A stretch of 5,489 nucleotides of DNA from Acidobacteriota bacterium (GTDB taxonomy: Bacteria > Acidobacteriota > Vicinamibacteria > Vicinamibacterales > UBA823): NCBI GenBank assembly GCA_002714165.1, contig PAWT01000022.1:1-5489 (forward strand). Reading direction: 5' to 3'. The notes under the pieces are model-generated. The model saw only the letters and a list, made by a program, of their open reading frames with translations. It did no database searches and had not been told where the DNA came from. The translations under genes and the position numbers were made by a program. This document shows positions 4,358 to 5,489 of this stretch, piece by piece. Every line of letters starts with the position of its first letter. The first letter of the stretch is position 1.

Positions 4358-5489
4358 TTGGGAATAGAGTCGGTCGCTCCTCGACGCACCCGTCTTCTTA
4401 GGGCTCAGGATCTTCAATCTTTTCAACGTGCCATCGTTGACACTATCGCGTGCCCAGGTCAGACAGAGCCTGAATCTAGCGCCGTGATCGTGCCTTCCCG
4501 GTCCGCCGCCACTCAACTCCGGTACACCATCGAAGCACTGACCAATAGTAGCGAGCAGCTTTCAGCATTACTCACACGCTCTGAGTGGTACGCGTGCTTG
4601 CATCAACGCCTCCCGGGCTCACCACCTGCACTTTCAGACTGTGAGCGAGAATTCTTGCTAGCTGAAGCTGCAAGAGACACCGTTGACAGTGGTGTTTCGC
4701 CGCCGTTCATCATTAGGCCAGGTCTGGTTGGGAAAATGCTGGCGTTCTACGACGCGCTCCGTCGGCAGCGGCGAACCTTAGGTGATTTTTCGAGGCTAGC
4801 TGTTGGAGAACTTGAGCCCAGTGCACCGATCGATCGTGGTGCGGCACGGATGCTTGACCAGACGAACTTTCTTGTTGATGCCTTTACGGAGTTTGAGGCG
4901 CGCGTCACGGCGACGGCTCGACTAGATGAGCACCAACTTCGGGAACGGCTCCTCACGGATGTCTGCCAACCACCGTTTCAACACATCGTTATAACTGTAG
5001 GCGAACAACCCGTCTCGACGGATGGTCTTTGGCTCGCCGATTTCGATCTTCTGACCCGGATGCCTCACCTTGAGCAGATTGACGTTGTGGTGACTGAGGA
5101 ATTGCTTGCGTGTGGTTTCCTTGAGCGAATTCACGAACTCTTACCTGGCATTAGAGAAGAGCGTGTTGAGACCTCACAAAGTTGTCAGCCGAGCCTAGAA
5201 ACACCTGTCGATGTGGAGAAGACCTATTTTATTCACCGTGACCGCGAAGAGGAGCTATGGGCAATTGCGAGGCGCTTGAAAAAGAATCGTCCCACCGACG
5301 CCGCTCAGGAAACCACCGTAGCTGACGGTGCGGTCGGCGTCGTCTTTCAGCGTCCTCTGCCTTACTTATATCTCGCTGAGCAAATCTTTGGTGGGTCGAA
5401 GATCTCTTTCGAGACAGCACATGGATTTCCACTTGCGGCCGAGCCTTATGCGGCGTTCGTTGACCTTGTCCTGGACGTCGTGATCTCAA
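4358..5489 (+). CDS. AddB-like PD-(D/E)XK nuclease / inactivated-helicase protein, N-terminal part
   Basis: An open frame of 377 codons without a stop runs off the right edge. It resembles the N-terminal half of AddB-type proteins, in which a degenerate UvrD-like helicase domain precedes a C-terminal RecB-type nuclease. With an AddA helicase-nuclease partner, these process DNA double-strand ends for recombination. Visible features are RRTRLLRAQDLQSFQRAI (9-26), the strand AVIVPSRSAATQLR (42-55) where a true helicase would carry its ATP-binding loop (no GxGKT/S is seen), and near the edge GVVFQRPLPYLYLAEQIFGG followed by an AAEPYAAFVDLVLD segment, typical of this family. The nuclease motif would lie beyond the window. 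TTG 4358 is the only start with a ribosome-binding site: GGAAGGAAG at 4341-4349, eight bases upstream; no in-frame ATG occurs until well inside the protein and TAA 4307 closes the frame. addA might follow downstream. Assignment is by resemblance, not search. Confidence 0.72.
   Translation, partial: MGIESVAPRRTRLLRAQDLQSFQRAIVDTIACPGQTEPESSAVIVPSRSAATQLRYTIEALTNSSEQLSALLTRSEWYACLHQRLPGSPPALSDCEREFLLAEAARDTVDSGVSPPFIIRPGLVGKMLAFYDALRRQRRTLGDFSRLAVGELEPSAPIDRGAARMLDQTNFLVDAFTEFEARVTATARLDEHQLRERLLTDVCQPPFQHIVITVGEQPVSTDGLWLADFDLLTRMPHLEQIDVVVTEELLACGFLERIHELLPGIREERVETSQSCQPSLETPVDVEKTYFIHRDREEELWAIARRLKKNRPTDAAQETTVADGAVGVVFQRPLPYLYLAEQIFGGSKISFETAHGFPLAAEPYAAFVDLVLDVVIS

Noticed and set aside
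4146..4367. 73-codon plus-strand frame before the AddB-like gene
   Set aside because: There is no ribosome-binding site, its composition is unlike a real protein, and it overlaps the ribosome-binding site and start of the next gene out of frame.

Overview
This 5.5-kb window looks like ordinary bacterial chromosome from a Gram-negative organism. It encodes a probable lipoprotein and an asparaginase with an export signal. An acidobacterial (Vicinamibacteria-like) origin is my guess from the look of the proteins; it is not demonstrated. Genes are short, sit on both strands, and most have their own promoter. No insertion sequence, integrase, CRISPR array or phage gene was seen.

Left part (1-1300, almost all minus strand). 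The left edge carries a broken fragment of an N-methylhydantoinase B (HyuB) gene. It lacks its N-terminus, has an in-frame TAG, and is far more GC-rich at third codon positions than the rest. Next come a DUF4399 lipoprotein gene (204-716), a clear selenocysteine tRNA gene, selC (881-976), and a small cold-shock-domain protein (1087-1293). selC is the most informative feature: it implies that the cell reads UGA as selenocysteine, yet no selenoprotein or other sel gene lies in the window.

Middle (1300-2660). A 62-residue two-CxxC zinc-ribbon protein (minus, apparently leaderless) stands back to back with a MobA/MocA-type nucleotidyltransferase (plus) of the molybdenum-cofactor family. Immediately after it is a tRNA-Ala(GGC) gene with its own promoter, which overlaps the end of the transferase gene.

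Right part (2684-5489). On the minus strand a 71-residue protein of unknown function and an exported type II L-asparaginase probably form a two-gene unit, driven by a good sigma-70-type promoter at 4076-4103. Divergent from it, across about 330 bp of mostly empty intergenic DNA, a long plus-strand reading frame starts at TTG 4358 and runs off the right edge. It resembles the N-terminal part of AddB-like PD-(D/E)XK nuclease / inactivated-helicase proteins of double-strand-break repair.

The genes do not form one pathway. I found no convincing new multi-gene system. The points most worth a second look are selC without visible partners, the composition jump at the hydantoinase remnant, and the conserved-looking 71-residue partner of the asparaginase.
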